From Corynebacterium jeikeium (GTDB lineage Bacteria > Actinomycetota > Actinomycetes > Mycobacteriales > Mycobacteriaceae), in contig CP033784.1 in NCBI GenBank assembly GCA_003955985.1, positions 186,001 to 250,000 of the forward strand: a DNA stretch of 64,000 bases. Direction: 5' to 3'. Positions 52,826-63,323 of this stretch are shown here, one piece after another (the stretch's first letter is position 1; the number at the start of each line of letters is the position of its first letter). The notes below the pieces were generated by a model. That model did not search any database. It saw only the letters and a list, made by a program, of their open reading frames with translations, and had not been told where the DNA came from. The translations under genes and the position numbers were made by a program.

Positions 52826-53102
52826 GTGATGTACCTTACCCCGTTGGTTATATGAATTTCATCATTCGGGGGTTTTAGTGGGGGAAGTATGCGCGGGTTT
52901 CTGTGCCGTAAGAGTTCTGCGTCGTTAGGGGCTGTGCGGTGGGGCTCCGTGCAGTGAAAGGCGTTGCCGACGGCCCGCACCCAACTCACCCCGCCCAGTG
53001 CGCCCACTCACCCCGCCCAGTGCGCCCACTCATCCCGCCCATCGATAGTTCTAAAGCTAGGACCAATGTATTTAGCGGGGTAAAGATGATAGCGTCCTTA
53101 AG
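52826..53102. other. Divergent region between leuA and YhgE genes, with a 22-bp tandem repeat
   Basis: Includes the leuA promoter (about 52840-52870) and a tandem array, two full copies and one partial, of a 22-bp unit starting ACTCACCCCGCCCAG (52984-53040). The YhgE gene starts at 53103. Confidence 0.65.
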
Positions 53103-55736
53103 GTGCAAACTAGCTGGTCTATTCTGAAGCGAGACTTGCGCCGTCTCCGCAATAGCCCAAGAGTGTGGGTGATTATCATCGGCGTGATGATTACCCCTGC
53201 CTTGTATTCCTGGTTCAACATCCCGGGCTTCTGGGATCCGTATGAGCACACCGAGAACATCGGCGTGGCAATTGTGAATGAGGACAAGGGCGCGAGTTCC
53301 TCGGTTACCGGAAGTCTCAATATCGGTAACCAGGTGGTCAAACAACTAAAAGAAAATCATGAACTGGGCTGGCAGTTCCCCGATGCCGAGAAGGCAGACC
53401 GAGATCTAAAGCGCGGCAAGGTCTATGCCGAAATCACCATTCCGCCGAATTTCTCGCAGGAAATGGTCGATCTGATCCAAGGGCAGGGGCATCCAGCAAA
53501 ACTGACCTACCGCGCTAACCAGAAGATCAACGCAATCTCGCCGCACATCACGGCGCAGGGCGCGTCCGGCATTGATGGCCAGATCTCCGCGTCCTTTAAT
53601 AAGGAGATCGCGAAGGCGGTCACCGAGCAGGTCAAGGAAGCTGGCGATCTGCTGCAGGGTCGGTTCGATGCGGCCCGTCTCAATTCCGCTGATGCTTTCC
53701 AGGATGTTGCTGATGCGGTTGCCAATAGCCGCGATGAAGTCGGCGCTATCCAGGAGCAGATTGGCGATCTGCAGCCGACGATTGCGCAGATTAAGAAGAC
53801 TCTTGGCAGCGTAGATACGGCCCTCGACGATGCCCAGGATGCGTTGACGCAGGTGCAGGCGATTACTGGTGAGCTCAACAACGAGGTCCTGAATTTCTCC
53901 GCGGATCTCAACGACGCCTACCTACAGGGCAGTACCGCCCTGGTAGAGGGCACCGGTAACGCCAATGCCGCGATTGGCGCGATGACCGGCAATCTGCAGG
54001 GCGCAATTTCCCGTTCGGATTCCGCGACGGCTGCGGCGGAGGACATCGTCAACCAGGCGGATCAGGTCATTGGTGGGCTGAATTCCCTGCTGGAGGCCAA
54101 CCCGCTAAACGGCCCGGATAAGCAGGCAATCCAGCGCACCATCGATGCGCTCGACGAGAGCAACGCCACCAATAAAGAGCTGGTGGAGGGTCTGAAGAAC
54201 GTCTCCGGCTCGGCGCAGGGAACTCTCGACTCCCTCAACGCCACCAGCGAGGCATTGGCGCAGGCCACTAAGGACGGCAAGGCCGCCTCGGATCAGATTC
54301 GTCAGGCGTCCCAGGACGCACTCCCGCAGTTGAGCAAGGCGCTTAATCAGCTCAACGCGCGCGTGGGTTCGTACGCGGCGGCGCTTGGCGCGCAAAAGGA
54401 CACCGTCAAGGAAACGTCCGCGCTTCTCGACGCTACGAGTGGGCAGCTTTCTGCTGCGGATCAGGTCCTCGAGAGCTTCAAGGCCGACCTTGATGGTGTG
54501 CGCGATGGTCTGGAAACTGCGCGTCTCGATGTCCTTACCCTGGGCACCACCGAAGAGCGCGAAGCCATGAACATGGTCAACGACCTCGATCCTGAGGGTA
54601 TCTCGCAGTTCCTGAGCGATCCGGCTGAGGTTAAGACCGAGGCCGTGTTCCCGGTGGATCACTACGGCTCGGGTATGGCGGCGCTGTTTACCAACCTGTC
54701 GTTGTGGATTGGTGCGTTCATTCTGATTGTGATTTTCCGCGTGGAAGTCGACGCGGAAGGTTTCAAGGAAATCACGGTGGGCCAGGCGTACATGGGGCGC
54801 ACATTGCTGTTGGGCATCATCGCTACTTTCCAGGCGCTGATTGTCTCTATCGGTGACATCGTCATTGGTGTGCAGCATGTCAGCGCGGTTGCGTTCGTCC
54901 TCACCTGTGTCGTGGTGGAGTTGTGTTATCTCGCCATTATTTACAGTTTGGTGTCGGCGTTTGGCCACGTGGGACGTGGTATTGCAGTAGTGCTCGCGTT
55001 TATTCAGATTCCTGGCGCCGCCGGTCTCTATCCAATTGAGATGACCCCGGACTTCTTCCAGGCGCTGAATCCGTTCTTGCCGTTGACCTACGGCATTGAT
55101 GCTCTCCGCGAGACCATTGGTGGTTTCTACTCGAATTACTACCTGAAGAACATGCTCACCTTGATGGCCATGGCAGTGGTCGCCTACGTGGTCGGTTACT
55201 GGCTGCGCCGCAGCCTGTCCTCGGTCAATGTCTTGGTTAACCACCAGCTTGAAGAGGGCGGACTGGTCAACAACGAAGAAGTCCACCTGGTCGGTAGCGG
55301 ATACAAGCTCAGTGACCTCGTCTTTGCGCTGCGTAACCGCGAGGAGTACCAATCGCGAGTCGACGAGCGGATGGAGAATCTGCGTGGCAGCTACACGCTG
55401 TTCATGCGCATGGCCATTGGCATCGCCGTGGCCGCCCTGGTGGTGCTGGGTATTTTGGCCCGTAACTACCCGGATCAGAAGGCCCTGTTCTTCGGTCTGG
55501 CTTGCCTGTTTGTGCTGCTCTGCCTCGCCTACATCGCGGTGCGCGAGTACGTCAAGCAGTCTGTGATTCACGCCCAGGAGCTCAGCGAGATGTCGGAGGA
55601 GGAGCTGCGCGCCTACATGGAGCACCAAACTTCCCATCCGCATGCGTACTCGCTGGAAAATGCTGGTGATTCGTTTGAGCCACAGGCGAAGGTGTCGTCG
55701 GCAAGCGTGAAGACTTCCCCAGAAGGTGAAGCCTAA
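53103..55736 (+). CDS. YhgE/Pip family membrane protein, first of tandem pair
   Basis: 877 residues from a GTG at 53103. N-terminal helix (VWVIIIGVMITPALYSWF), then a large external part of about 500 residues dominated by heptad-like coiled-coil (for example EVGAIQEQIGDLQPTIAQIKKTLGSV), then about six helices (ITLSLWIGAFILIVIF, LLLGIIATFQALIVSIGDIVI, ...), an inserted charged region and two more helices near the C-terminus. The family includes the phage infection protein Pip and resembles EsaA of type VII systems. Function here unknown. The stop overlaps the next start by one base (TAATG). Confidence 0.85.
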   Translation: MQTSWSILKRDLRRLRNSPRVWVIIIGVMITPALYSWFNIPGFWDPYEHTENIGVAIVNEDKGASSSVTGSLNIGNQVVKQLKENHELGWQFPDAEKADRDLKRGKVYAEITIPPNFSQEMVDLIQGQGHPAKLTYRANQKINAISPHITAQGASGIDGQISASFNKEIAKAVTEQVKEAGDLLQGRFDAARLNSADAFQDVADAVANSRDEVGAIQEQIGDLQPTIAQIKKTLGSVDTALDDAQDALTQVQAITGELNNEVLNFSADLNDAYLQGSTALVEGTGNANAAIGAMTGNLQGAISRSDSATAAAEDIVNQADQVIGGLNSLLEANPLNGPDKQAIQRTIDALDESNATNKELVEGLKNVSGSAQGTLDSLNATSEALAQATKDGKAASDQIRQASQDALPQLSKALNQLNARVGSYAAALGAQKDTVKETSALLDATSGQLSAADQVLESFKADLDGVRDGLETARLDVLTLGTTEEREAMNMVNDLDPEGISQFLSDPAEVKTEAVFPVDHYGSGMAALFTNLSLWIGAFILIVIFRVEVDAEGFKEITVGQAYMGRTLLLGIIATFQALIVSIGDIVIGVQHVSAVAFVLTCVVVELCYLAIIYSLVSAFGHVGRGIAVVLAFIQIPGAAGLYPIEMTPDFFQALNPFLPLTYGIDALRETIGGFYSNYYLKNMLTLMAMAVVAYVVGYWLRRSLSSVNVLVNHQLEEGGLVNNEEVHLVGSGYKLSDLVFALRNREEYQSRVDERMENLRGSYTLFMRMAIGIAVAALVVLGILARNYPDQKALFFGLACLFVLLCLAYIAVREYVKQSVIHAQELSEMSEEELRAYMEHQTSHPHAYSLENAGDSFEPQAKVSSASVKTSPEGEA

Positions 55737-58051
55737 TGAGAAACGTTCTTGAAATTGTGCGGAATGACTTTCGGGTGATCCGCCAGAACACGATGACCGG
55801 CATCATGGTTTTCGGTCTGGTGCTGATTCCGCTGCTGTTCACCTGCTTTAATGTGCTGGCCAGCTGGGAGCCGTTTGAGAACACCGAAAAGCTGAAGATT
55901 GCGGTCGCCAGTAATGACCGTGGTCATCGCACGGATATCGGTGCGATTGACGTCAACTTGGGCAATGAGGTGCTGTCGAAGCTGAGCCGTAACCACGAAA
56001 TTGACTGGCAGATTACGGATTCTGAGGACGCCATCGACGGCACTAAGTCCGGTGACTACTACGCGGCAATCGTGCTTCCGGAGAACTTCAGTACTGAACT
56101 GATGACCTTCTACGTCCGGGGCACCAAGGCGCCGAAGCTGACGCTCTATACGAATGAGAAGAAGAACGCGCTTTCGTCAATCATTACGAGTAAGGGCGCG
56201 AGTGGCGTTATTCAGGAGATTGACAAGAACTTCACGCAGGTCGTCGCCAGTGTTGGGCTGGGCGTGATCACCTCGCTGGATGAGTATCTAAACACCTCCG
56301 ACTCCAAGCAGGCACTGACGCGCGTGCAAAACCGCGTTGATGACACCGCCGCGCGGCTGCGCTCCGGTGCGCAGACTGCTCGTTCGCTGTCTACGCTGGT
56401 GGAGACCACCGTGCCGCTGGTGGAGACCGCGGATTCCATTTTGGAAAACGCTGGTGCGCGGATGGACATTCTGCGCAATGGTTCGGGTGACGGCAACGTC
56501 GCAGGCGATCTGGAAGCCGCGGTCGGCAATGTTCGCGACTCGGTTAGCACGGCGCTCGACGCAACGCAGTCGAGCTACGAAGGCGTGCGCGACCGCGTCA
56601 ACGAGCTTGTCGACGGCACCCAGGCCACCAGCGGCGCGACCGCGGATACCTTCGATGCGATGGCGGCCAAATTCGGCCAGCAGGCCGACGGTCTGACTGC
56701 GATGCGCGACCGCCTGGAGGACACCGTTGGGGCAGTGGTTCCGGGTGTCGCTAAGCCGGGCTATGACCGCGCGATTTCCGATCTGAACACCTCGATTGCT
56801 CGCACCCGTGGGCTGCAGGAGAGTTTCTCCGCCGTGGCAGCGGATTTGCGTGGTGGCCGGGATACGGGATCGTCGATAAGCCAGGCGAAGGACGCTTTCA
56901 CGGCTGCGATTGCCGCTGTGGAAAATGCCAAAAACTCCTACGAGCAGAACCTGCGCCCGCAGATCGACGCACTGTCGGAGCCGGTGTCGCGTCTGAGCAA
57001 CGACATCGAGGTCATTGGCGAGGACATTCGCGGCATCCGCGGTACGATTTCCGGCTCGCCGGTGGATACGCTTCGTAAGACCAGCGCCGCCACGATGGGT
57101 CTGAGCACCCGCTTTGATGATCTGGCGGCTCGCTTCGACGAGATTCACAACGCGCTGGAAGAGGCGAAGGACACCGGGGACCTCTCGCGAATTGCTGAGG
57201 CCGTCGGTGATGACCCAAGTGCCCTGGCAGCGCAGTTGGCCGCGCCGGTGCAGGTCGAGGAAGACCCCGTCTTCCCAGTCCAGAGCTTCGGTGCGGGTAT
57301 GGCGCCGTTCTATGCGACCCTCGCGCTGTGGATCGGTGCGCTGCTGTCGTCGGTGCTGATCCGCACCACGGTCCGTAGCCGCGACGGACAGAAGGTCGGC
57401 GATGATGAGGCCGAGCATGTGGTCAGCGATGCAGTCGATGATGCGCAGGGCGATGCAGCCGCTGAGGTCGGCGATGATGCTGACGCTGAGGCCGAGAAGT
57501 CCAGCGACCAGCAAATCAACGCTGCCCAGACCGATGACTACACCCGCGCCGAGAAGTACTTCGGCCGGTTCGCCACCTTCGCCACCGTTGGCCTAGTTCA
57601 GGCCACGCTGATGGTGTTGGGACTCCAGGTGTACGTGGGCATCGATCCCGCACACCGATTCCTGATGCTGCTGGCCGGCTGGATCATCTCGCTGGTGTTC
57701 ATGATGATCGTCTTCTCGTTCGTCTTCACCTTCGACAATGCCGGCAAGGCCATCTGCGTGCTGTTGCTGGTGATGCAGGTCTCGGCTGCAGGTGGCGCGT
57801 ATCCGCTGCCTCTGGTGCCGCAGTGGGTCCAGAACATTAGCCCGTGGCTGCCGGGTACCTACGCGATTGACATGTTCCGCAGCTCCATCGCCGGTATCTA
57901 CGAGGCCGACTACTGGAAGCTGATGTTCATGTTGGCGCTGTTCATCATCCCGTCGCTGATCCTGGCACTGGGCCTCCAGCGCATCTTTGAAAAGGGAATC
58001 AACGACATCAAGGACGCAATCGGGGAGACGAAGGTGATGGCCACCTCGTAA
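55736..58051 (+). CDS. YhgE/Pip family membrane protein, second of tandem pair
   Basis: 771 residues. Same plan as the gene before it: N-terminal helix, external coiled-coil part, C-terminal helices beginning FYATLALWIGALLSSVLIRTTVR. A highly acidic, Ala-rich insert (about 545-605, EVGDDADAEAEKSSDQQ) separates the first of these helices from the others. Tandem paralogues suggest a hetero-oligomer. The two share sequence only moderately, so duplication is old. Confidence 0.85.
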   Translation: MRNVLEIVRNDFRVIRQNTMTGIMVFGLVLIPLLFTCFNVLASWEPFENTEKLKIAVASNDRGHRTDIGAIDVNLGNEVLSKLSRNHEIDWQITDSEDAIDGTKSGDYYAAIVLPENFSTELMTFYVRGTKAPKLTLYTNEKKNALSSIITSKGASGVIQEIDKNFTQVVASVGLGVITSLDEYLNTSDSKQALTRVQNRVDDTAARLRSGAQTARSLSTLVETTVPLVETADSILENAGARMDILRNGSGDGNVAGDLEAAVGNVRDSVSTALDATQSSYEGVRDRVNELVDGTQATSGATADTFDAMAAKFGQQADGLTAMRDRLEDTVGAVVPGVAKPGYDRAISDLNTSIARTRGLQESFSAVAADLRGGRDTGSSISQAKDAFTAAIAAVENAKNSYEQNLRPQIDALSEPVSRLSNDIEVIGEDIRGIRGTISGSPVDTLRKTSAATMGLSTRFDDLAARFDEIHNALEEAKDTGDLSRIAEAVGDDPSALAAQLAAPVQVEEDPVFPVQSFGAGMAPFYATLALWIGALLSSVLIRTTVRSRDGQKVGDDEAEHVVSDAVDDAQGDAAAEVGDDADAEAEKSSDQQINAAQTDDYTRAEKYFGRFATFATVGLVQATLMVLGLQVYVGIDPAHRFLMLLAGWIISLVFMMIVFSFVFTFDNAGKAICVLLLVMQVSAAGGAYPLPLVPQWVQNISPWLPGTYAIDMFRSSIAGIYEADYWKLMFMLALFIIPSLILALGLQRIFEKGINDIKDAIGETKVMATS

Positions 58052-58057
58052 GGGGGC

Positions 58058-59095
58058 CTAATCCTCCGCCTCGTCGCTCTCGCGCTCGGCCTCCGGTTCG
58101 CTCTTGCCGTCGCGCGAGAGCTTCCGCAGCCACCAAATCAGCAGCGCAATAATCACCGCCGCTGCTGCCAGGATGGCCCACATCCACCACTGCCACTGCG
58201 AACCGCTGCCGTCGAACACGGATTCCTCGTCAGGATCCATCGGCACCTGGTGCCCCGTCACCAGCAGGCGGTGCGTGTTAATGCCGTAAGGCGTGCACGT
58301 AATCAGGGTGATTAGGTCTTCTCCGGGGACGCGTCGTAAAGCATCGGTTTCATCCGGCTTTACGACGGCTACGTCGTGGACCTCATACTTCAACTTATGA
58401 CCCGCGACTGCGATGTAGAACGCGTCGCCCTTTTTGACCTTGTCGAGGTTGTCCCACAGCGTCGCATTTTGCAGACCCGTATGCGCCGACAGCGACGCGT
58501 GACGACCTTCACCCTCGCCCACGCCGCCGACCGGGAAGTCGGTGCCGTAGAGGTGACCGACACCGCGCGAGAGCGACTTTTCCGACGTGCCATGGAAAAT
58601 GGGCAGGTCAGAGTTGATGGAAGGGATGACGATGCGACCGAGCGCGTCGGTCTCGCCAAGCACGTCGAGGTAGTGGCGGTAGCGCTGGTACTCCGGGGAG
58701 GACTCGTCATCGGAGGTGGTCCAGGCGTCGCCCGGATTGACCTCGCCGAGGCTGGCGTTGTACTCGTGGGCCTCGTTCCAGGCGGTGTCCAAGACCTCAG
58801 GAGGAGCGGATTTCTCCAGCTTGGAGTACTCATCTGCGGCGCGGGCCTGCAGGAAGTTGTTCCACTGCGTTGCGACAACCGGGTACAGCAGCACGCCCAA
58901 ACCGCCAATGATCAACAGCAGGGCGATGATGGTGTTCGAGTTGAGCTTCTTGCCCTTTTGGGGCTTTGCTTTGGTGTTGGTTGCGGCGGTTTTGGTTGCG
59001 GCGCTGGTGCTGTTTGCGCGTTCGGACTTCCGCTTAGATGTCGGTTTAGATGCCCGCTTGGAAGTTGCCCGCTTGGAATGGGAATGACGCCCCAT
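58058..59095 (-). CDS. Class C sortase
   Basis: 345 residues. Lys/Ser/Arg-rich cytoplasmic lead, one helix (TIIALLLIIGGLGVLLYPVV), extracellular catalytic domain, second helix near the C-terminus and an acidic tail. Catalytic Cys and Arg are in LITCTPYGINTHRLLVTG (Cys about residue 267), the His in SAHTG. The lid segment typical of pilin sortases is reduced to GDAW (family DPW/DPF). Class C enzymes polymerise pilins, but no pilin or LPXTG protein is visible nearby. Two 11-mer motifs in opposite orientation are 14 bases apart inside the gene. Confidence 0.88.
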   Translation of the reverse strand: MGRHSHSKRATSKRASKPTSKRKSERANSTSAATKTAATNTKAKPQKGKKLNSNTIIALLLIIGGLGVLLYPVVATQWNNFLQARAADEYSKLEKSAPPEVLDTAWNEAHEYNASLGEVNPGDAWTTSDDESSPEYQRYRHYLDVLGETDALGRIVIPSINSDLPIFHGTSEKSLSRGVGHLYGTDFPVGGVGEGEGRHASLSAHTGLQNATLWDNLDKVKKGDAFYIAVAGHKLKYEVHDVAVVKPDETDALRRVPGEDLITLITCTPYGINTHRLLVTGHQVPMDPDEESVFDGSGSQWQWWMWAILAAAAVIIALLIWWLRKLSRDGKSEPEAERESDEAED

Positions 59096-59251
59096 CGAGT
59101 CCTACCTTTGGTGACCTTGTGCATAGCGGCCACGGGTCTTTCTCACCAGGGACAGTTCCCGGGCAGGGATAGCCAGGCCGACAAATCGCTAACGACTTAA
59201 TAAGTGCACATACCAATTTAGGTCATGCAACCCGGGAGAGCTGAACTCTAC
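59096..59251. other. Gap between sortase and transporter genes
   Basis: 156 bp. It includes the sortase ribosome site (AGGTAGGA on the minus strand). Nothing else recognised. Confidence 0.4.
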
Positions 59252-60394
59252 TTACCGAGCGGTGGCATCGGTGGAGTCTGTGGTGGTGATTTCGGTGCTT
59301 GGGGCGTCGGTGGTTGCGGTGCTTGTGGTGTCGGTGGTCGCGGTGTCTGCGGTGTTTTCGGTGCTTGGGGCGCTTGTGGAGGCTGTGGCGGTGGCTTCTG
59401 CCGGCCGAGCCGCCAGGGCAATAGTGGCAGAAATCATGGTCGCCAGTGCGATAAACAGCGCCACCCACTGCACACCAACTGCCTGGAAGCGTTCACCAAG
59501 AACGATGTATCCCAAGCTGAAGGCAACAATCGGCTCCACGACGGTCATAGCTGGTAGCGAAGCCTGCAACGGTCCCGCGTTAAAAGCCGCCTGCTGCAGG
59601 CCGACGCCAATAACCGCCAGTGCCACCAGCAGCCAGAGTTCCCAGGAGAGCAGGAGCTGGACGAGTCCGTCGTTGACATAGGTATCGACCACCGACTTAG
59701 ACAGCAGCGCGACGAAGCCGTACAGCCAGCCGGTTGCCGTGCCGAGCAGCAGGGCCTTCGGGTTCTGGCGTAGCACTCCGCGCTGTTTGGTGTCTGAGGT
59801 GCTACCTGTGCTGTTGTCGGTGCTGGAGCGGTCTGCGATGGCTGGGCTGTCACTCGTGTTGGAGCCGCTACCTGCGTTGGAGCCGCTACTCGTGCCGGTA
59901 TTGGGCCACTGAACTGCAGCGGCGTACAGTCCGCAGGTGACCACGCCACCGGCGGCAAGAGCCCATCCCCACAGGTAGGTGGGGATATCGGTGGAGCCGG
60001 CAGTCGGCTTGCCGAGCAACACCAGCGTCGCCACCGCAAAAGTCAGCGCCACGGACCAAATCATCTCTGACCGCGAAATCCGCCGACTATTGACCTTCGC
60101 CGCCAGCGGGAGCGTGAGCATCAGCTTCATGACCAGCAACGGTTGCACCAGGAGCAACGTGCCAAATGCCAACGCCGCGACCTGAAATACATACCCGGCA
60201 ATCGCCAGGCCCGAGCCCAGCCACCAGCGTGGCAGCTTCAGGGTCTTCGCCACTCCGCGAAGTGTGCTGGTGCCCTCTTCCAGTGTTCCGGAGAGGTTGT
60301 GGCGGATGACGGTTCCCCACGCGATGCTGAGCGCGGACAGCAGTGCCAGTATCGCAGCGAGAAGGTCATTGTTCACGTAGGAAATGCTAGGCAT
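59252..60394 (-). CDS. EamA/NIPA-like multispan membrane protein
   Basis: 380 residues from the ATG at 60394 (MPSISYVNNDLLAAI). About nine helices with the drug/metabolite-transporter arrangement: LLAAILALLSALSIAWGTVI, IAGYVFQVAALAFGTLLLVQPLLVMK, and VEPIVAFSLGYIVLGERFQAVGVQWVALFIALATM. A Ser/Thr/Gly-rich cytoplasmic loop (about 190-230) and a Thr/Ala-rich tail (about 350-380) flank the last helices. Resembles the DMT/NIPA magnesium-transporter group; substrate unknown. Confidence 0.75.
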   Translation of the reverse strand: MPSISYVNNDLLAAILALLSALSIAWGTVIRHNLSGTLEEGTSTLRGVAKTLKLPRWWLGSGLAIAGYVFQVAALAFGTLLLVQPLLVMKLMLTLPLAAKVNSRRISRSEMIWSVALTFAVATLVLLGKPTAGSTDIPTYLWGWALAAGGVVTCGLYAAAVQWPNTGTSSGSNAGSGSNTSDSPAIADRSSTDNSTGSTSDTKQRGVLRQNPKALLLGTATGWLYGFVALLSKSVVDTYVNDGLVQLLLSWELWLLVALAVIGVGLQQAAFNAGPLQASLPAMTVVEPIVAFSLGYIVLGERFQAVGVQWVALFIALATMISATIALAARPAEATATASTSAPSTENTADTATTDTTSTATTDAPSTEITTTDSTDATAR

Positions 60395-60575
60395 GCAACA
60401 CTTGTCATGTCCACTTCGCAGGGGTTGGGCGGGGCAGTGTTTTGTGCCCGCAGCGCCTCGGGGAGTAGCTGGCGGATTAGCTGGCCCGGCCAAGATGCTG
60501 ACTGAGCTCGGAGCCCGGGAGTTAGGGAGTGGAGCTGGCTGAACCCGGAGTTCCTGGCACAGTACCGAGAGTTAC

Positions 60576-60636
60576 TGACTAGGTTTATGTCAGTTTTGAC
60601 AAGTTTCAGGGCATATTTTTGTCATAAACTTAGTCA
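60576..60636. repeat. 61-bp palindrome, third member of the family
   Basis: TGACTAGGTTTATG (60576-60589) and CATAAACTTAGTCA (60623-60636). Exactly the length of the 49404-49464 palindrome, same arm ends, different centre. Confidence 0.8.
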
Positions 60637-60812
60637 GTTTCACATTTGCAGCCCGCAGCCGCGTCCAATCCACACCCCAAATACCCCAAACACCCAACCC
60701 ACACCCGAATACCGGCCACGATACCCCACAACCCCCTACGCAACCCGATCCAAACCCTCCACGCAACCCCCGCAAGCTACGTTTTGGTAACCCACTATGT
60801 AATTACGAATGC

Positions 60813-60831
60813 GACTCAAGTAAATTGAGTC
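60813..60831. promoter_or_regulatory. Palindrome upstream of lysC
   Basis: GACTCAA-N5-TTGAGTC, a perfect 7-bp dyad 50 bp before lysC. The size fits an operator, but no regulator is known to me. Confidence 0.5.
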
Positions 60832-60880
60832 AATAATAGTTACGTGCATATAGTTGCCTAGTTTTTGGAGGTTGCCGACC

Positions 60881-62146
60881 ATGGCACTGGTTGTGCAGAA
60901 GTACGGTGGTTCATCCCTGGAGAGCGCCGAACGCATTCGTCGTGTTGCAGAACGAATTGTGGAAACCAAAAAGCAGGGCAATGACGTCGTGGTTGTCTGC
61001 TCGGCAATGGGCGACACCACCGATGAGCTTCTGGACCTCGCTGAGCAGGTCAACCCGGTCCCGCCGGGACGCGAGATGGATATGCTCCTGACCGCCGGTG
61101 AGCGTATTTCCAATGCGCTGGTCGCTATGGCAATCGCAAGCCTCGGCGCCTCGGCCCGTTCTTTTACCGGTTCGCAGGCTGGCGTGATTACCACGGAGCG
61201 CCACGGTAACGCCCGCATTGTCGAGGTCACTCCGGGCCGTGTCCGTGAGGCTCTCGATGAGGGCCATATCTGCCTAGTGGCCGGTTTCCAGGGTGTAAAC
61301 CGCGAGACCAAGGACGTCACTACGCTGGGCCGTGGTGGCTCGGATACCACTGCGGTTGCCCTCGCGGCAGCCCTAGAGGCGGACGTCTGCGAGATTTACT
61401 CCGACGTGGACGGCGTGTACACCGCGGATCCGCGCATTGTGCCGGACGCACAGCGTTTGGACAACATTTCCTTCGAGGAGATGTTGGAGATGGCCGCGGT
61501 TGGCGCGAAGATTTTGCAGCTGCGAAGTGTCGAATACGCCCGCGCGTTTAATGTTCCGTTGCGTGTGCGTTCGTCGTATAGCAATGAACTTGGCACCCTT
61601 GTTGATGGATCGATGGAGGATATCCCTATGGAAGAAGCAGTGTTGACCGGTGTGGCGCATGACCGCTCCGAGGCGAAGGTGACCGTGCTGGGCATTCCGG
61701 ATGATCCGGGCCAGGCGGCGAAGATGTTCCGTGCTGTTGCGGATGCGGAGATCAATATCGATATGGTGCTGCAGAACGTCTCTACCATCGCGGATAACCG
61801 CACTGACATTACTTTCACCTGCCCGCGCGAGGACGCTCCGAAGGCGATGGCGTTGCTGAAGAAGCTGCAGGCTGACAATGACTGGAAGGACGTGCTTTAC
61901 GACGATCACGTGGGCAAGGTCTCCTTGGTCGGTGCTGGCATGAAGTCCCACCCGGGTGTGACTGCGACGTTCTGTGAGGCGCTCGCTGATGAGGGTGTGA
62001 ATATCGACCTGATTTCCACTTCTGAGATTCGTATCTCGGTGCTGGTTAATGACCAGGATGTCGATAAGTCTGTGAAGGCTCTGCACGACGCTTTCAATCT
62101 CGGTGGCGACACCGAGGCTGTTGTTTACGCTGGTACGGGACGTTAA
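60881..62146 (+). CDS. lysC: Aspartokinase (alpha subunit, full length)
   Basis: 421 residues from the ATG at 60881 (GGAGG about 8 bases upstream). Phosphorylates aspartate, the entry to lysine, threonine and methionine. Kinase domain with [15 protein letters not shown] and [12 protein letters not shown]; two ACT domains in the last 170 residues bind lysine and threonine for concerted inhibition (family knowledge). asd follows after 9 bp. The internal start for the beta subunit is in frame. Confidence 0.96.
   Translation: MALVVQKYGGSSLESAERIRRVAERIVETKKQGNDVVVVCSAMGDTTDELLDLAEQVNPVPPGREMDMLLTAGERISNALVAMAIASLGASARSFTGSQAGVITTERHGNARIVEVTPGRVREALDEGHICLVAGFQGVNRETKDVTTLGRGGSDTTAVALAAALEADVCEIYSDVDGVYTADPRIVPDAQRLDNISFEEMLEMAAVGAKILQLRSVEYARAFNVPLRVRSSYSNELGTLVDGSMEDIPMEEAVLTGVAHDRSEAKVTVLGIPDDPGQAAKMFRAVADAEINIDMVLQNVSTIADNRTDITFTCPREDAPKAMALLKKLQADNDWKDVLYDDHVGKVSLVGAGMKSHPGVTATFCEALADEGVNIDLISTSEIRISVLVNDQDVDKSVKALHDAFNLGGDTEAVVYAGTGR
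61628..62146 (+). CDS. lysC: Aspartokinase beta subunit, internal in-frame start
   Basis: ATG at 61628 begins [22 protein letters not shown], the same start as the beta subunit of C. glutamicum. GGAGG lies about 8 bases before it. The 172-residue product holds only the ACT domains; alpha2beta2 enzymes are known for the group. Confidence 0.82.
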   Translation: MEEAVLTGVAHDRSEAKVTVLGIPDDPGQAAKMFRAVADAEINIDMVLQNVSTIADNRTDITFTCPREDAPKAMALLKKLQADNDWKDVLYDDHVGKVSLVGAGMKSHPGVTATFCEALADEGVNIDLISTSEIRISVLVNDQDVDKSVKALHDAFNLGGDTEAVVYAGTGR

Positions 62147-63196
<1,050 letters not shown>

Positions 63197-63264
63197 TTGA
63201 GCGCAGTACTTAAAAGCGCAAAAAGTTAAGCCTCGGCACTTAGCGAACTTCGTGCTCTCAATGG

Positions 63265-63323
63265 CAACTACTCCCCACTAGTCGGTAACTGATTTCTCAG
63301 TCCAACTAATGGGGAGCAGTTCA
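63265..63323. terminator. Candidate hairpin after asd
   Basis: AACTACTCCCCA-cTAGT pairs with ACTAaTGGGGAGcAGTT over a 16-base loop, about 70 bp after asd. The stem is good but no T run follows. Confidence 0.5.

Larger units (their letters stand above)
60395..60880. other. Intergenic region upstream of lysC
   Basis: About 485 bp with no gene. Contains the 61-bp palindrome at 60576-60636, C/A-rich text 60650-60775, and the GACTCAA-N5-TTGAGTC palindrome at 60813-60831 just upstream of lysC. The lysC ribosome site GGAGG is at about 60868. Confidence 0.5.

Noticed and set aside
54105..55643. 512-codon open frame opposite the first YhgE gene
   Set aside because: Shadow frame, His/Arg-rich, no signal.
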